In this document: piece after piece, positions 6,015 through 6,945 of the stretch
How the letters are laid out: every line of letters begins with the position of its first letter
Numbering within the stretch: position 1 is the first letter of the stretch
Source: Anaerolineaceae bacterium UBA5224
Lineage (GTDB): Bacteria > Chloroflexota > Anaerolineae > Anaerolineales > Anaerolineaceae
Length of the DNA stretch: 6,945 nt
Reading direction: 5' to 3'
Assembly: GCA_002409365.1 (NCBI GenBank)
Contig: DHUW01000030.1
Location: 2,705 to 9,649, forward strand
Translations under genes and position numbers: made by a program
The notes under the pieces: model-generated
Databases searched by the model: none
What the model saw: the letters and a program-made list of their open reading frames with translations, nothing else
Told to the model about the DNA's origin: nothing

Positions 6015-6945
6015 ATGACTGATAAATTAGCCTGGATTGACGAAGAACTCAAAACCCTAAAGGAGACCGGATTTTATAACAACATCCCCACGATGGATTC
6101 AGCCCAGGGTCCTTCTGTGATCATTAATGGAAAACAAGTGCTCAATTTTTGCGCCAATAACTATCTTGGTTTGGCAAACCACCCACGTTTGGTGAAAGCC
6201 GCAACCGAAGCAATGCAAAAATATGGCGTCGGACCGGGTGCAGTGCGCTCGATCGCTGGAACGATGGATCTGCACATCCAGCTGGAAAAGCGGATGGCGG
6301 CATTCAAGCGGGTTGAAGACGCAATCACATTCCAATCAGGTTTCACTGCCAACGGTGCCACGATTCCGGCCCTGGTTGGTAAGGAAGATGCCATTTTTTC
6401 TGACGAATTGAACCATGCCTCCATCATTGATGGCTCACGCCTCTCGGGTGCAAAAATCCACCGCTTCAAGCATACTGATGTGGCAGACTTTGAACGCGTA
6501 GTACAGGAAGCCCAGGGAACCTACCGCCGCGGTTTGATGATCACAGATGGCGTTTTTTCGATGGACGGTGATTATGCTCCGCTGGACAAACTGGTGGAGG
6601 TTGCGAAAAAGTACGACCTGATGACCATGGTCGATGACGCTCACGGTGAAGGCGTTTTGGGTGAGGGTGGTCGTGGTATTGTGGACCACTTCAAACTGCA
6701 CGGACAGGTTGATGTTGAAGTGGGCACGTTCAGCAAGGCTTTTGGCGTAGTTGGCGGCGTGGTGGCTGGCAACGCGAAAATCGTCGAATGGCTGCGCCAA
6801 CGCGGACGACCCTTCTTGTTCTCCTCAGCTGTTACCGTACCCGACGTGGCTGCCTGCCTGGCTTCGGTGGACCTTCTGGAAGAATCAACTGAATTGGTCG
6901 ATCGCCTCTGGGCAAACGCCCGCTTTTTCCAGAAAGAAATGCGCA
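6015..6945 (+). CDS. kbl: 2-amino-3-ketobutyrate CoA ligase (glycine C-acetyltransferase)-like enzyme, 3' end outside window
   Basis: The first 310 residues of a PLP-dependent alpha-oxoamine synthase (fold type I) are present; the usual length is about 395, so roughly 85 C-terminal residues are missing. Kbl makes 2-amino-3-ketobutyrate from glycine and acetyl-CoA, or the reverse in threonine breakdown with threonine dehydrogenase. The visible motifs are NFCANNYLGLANHP at 44-57, GVGPGAVRSIAGT at 71-83, FQSGFTANGA at 106-115, and SDELNHASIIDG at 129-140 with the PLP-stacking H134. VDDAHGEGVLG at 206-216 carries D207 and H210, and GTFSKAFGVVGG at 237-248 carries the PLP lysine K241. The start ATG follows GAGGAG at 6006-6011. 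Close relatives such as 8-amino-7-oxononanoate synthase (BioF) and serine palmitoyltransferase share all these motifs. The N-terminal GFYNNIPTMDSAQGP style favours Kbl, and finding tdh next to it would settle this. Confidence 0.85.
   Translation, partial: MTDKLAWIDEELKTLKETGFYNNIPTMDSAQGPSVIINGKQVLNFCANNYLGLANHPRLVKAATEAMQKYGVGPGAVRSIAGTMDLHIQLEKRMAAFKRVEDAITFQSGFTANGATIPALVGKEDAIFSDELNHASIIDGSRLSGAKIHRFKHTDVADFERVVQEAQGTYRRGLMITDGVFSMDGDYAPLDKLVEVAKKYDLMTMVDDAHGEGVLGEGGRGIVDHFKLHGQVDVEVGTFSKAFGVVGGVVAGNAKIVEWLRQRGRPFLFSSAVTVPDVAACLASVDLLEESTELVDRLWANARFFQKEMR

Noticed and set aside
6435..6800. 121-codon minus-strand open frame inside the kbl-like gene
   Set aside because: It is antisense to the PLP-binding core of a confident gene and has no family resemblance.

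Overview
The window is a fully bacterial, densely coded chromosomal segment of roughly even base composition. It has Shine-Dalgarno-led genes, one clear TTG start and short intergenic gaps. The closest family impressions (two DegV proteins in tandem, a compact Bacillus-type NagB, a Kbl-like enzyme) suggest an environmental, probably anaerobic bacterium. Chloroflexota (Anaerolineae) is my best guess, with Firmicutes-like lineages as an alternative. This is inference from protein style only; there is no rRNA or other marker gene.

Layout: (i) 1-1969 holds the C-terminal two thirds of a Major Facilitator Superfamily transporter, cut by the window edge. It is followed after 13 bp by a two-domain protein whose N-terminal half is an aminoglycoside/lincosamide nucleotidyltransferase and whose C-terminal half looks like a GNAT acetyltransferase. 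(ii) 2141-3076 is a YdhF-like aldo/keto reductase, preceded by a leader containing a nested inverted repeat. (iii) 3162-4010 and 4134-4982 are two collinear 282-residue DegV (FakB-type fatty-acid-binding) paralogs, ended by a strong intrinsic terminator at 5038-5070. (iv) 5172-5900, on the minus strand, is nagB (glucosamine-6-phosphate deaminase). It converges on the DegV pair and diverges from (v) a PLP-dependent 2-amino-3-ketobutyrate CoA ligase/alpha-oxoamine synthase gene from 6015 that runs off the right edge.

How the genes relate: the transporter and the nucleotidyltransferase-acetyltransferase look co-transcribed and could act together in drug export and inactivation, although the real substrates are unknown. 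The DegV pair probably presents fatty acids to a FakA-type kinase that is not in this window. nagB (amino-sugar catabolism into glycolysis) and kbl (threonine/glycine interconversion) share a 114-bp divergent promoter region with back-to-back TATAAT boxes and a 9-bp direct repeat. Most of the window is ordinary metabolism. The items most worth a second look are the nucleotidyltransferase-GNAT fusion and the divergent first DegV paralog. I saw no CRISPR array, tRNA, rRNA, insertion sequence or phage gene, and no convincing new multi-gene system.
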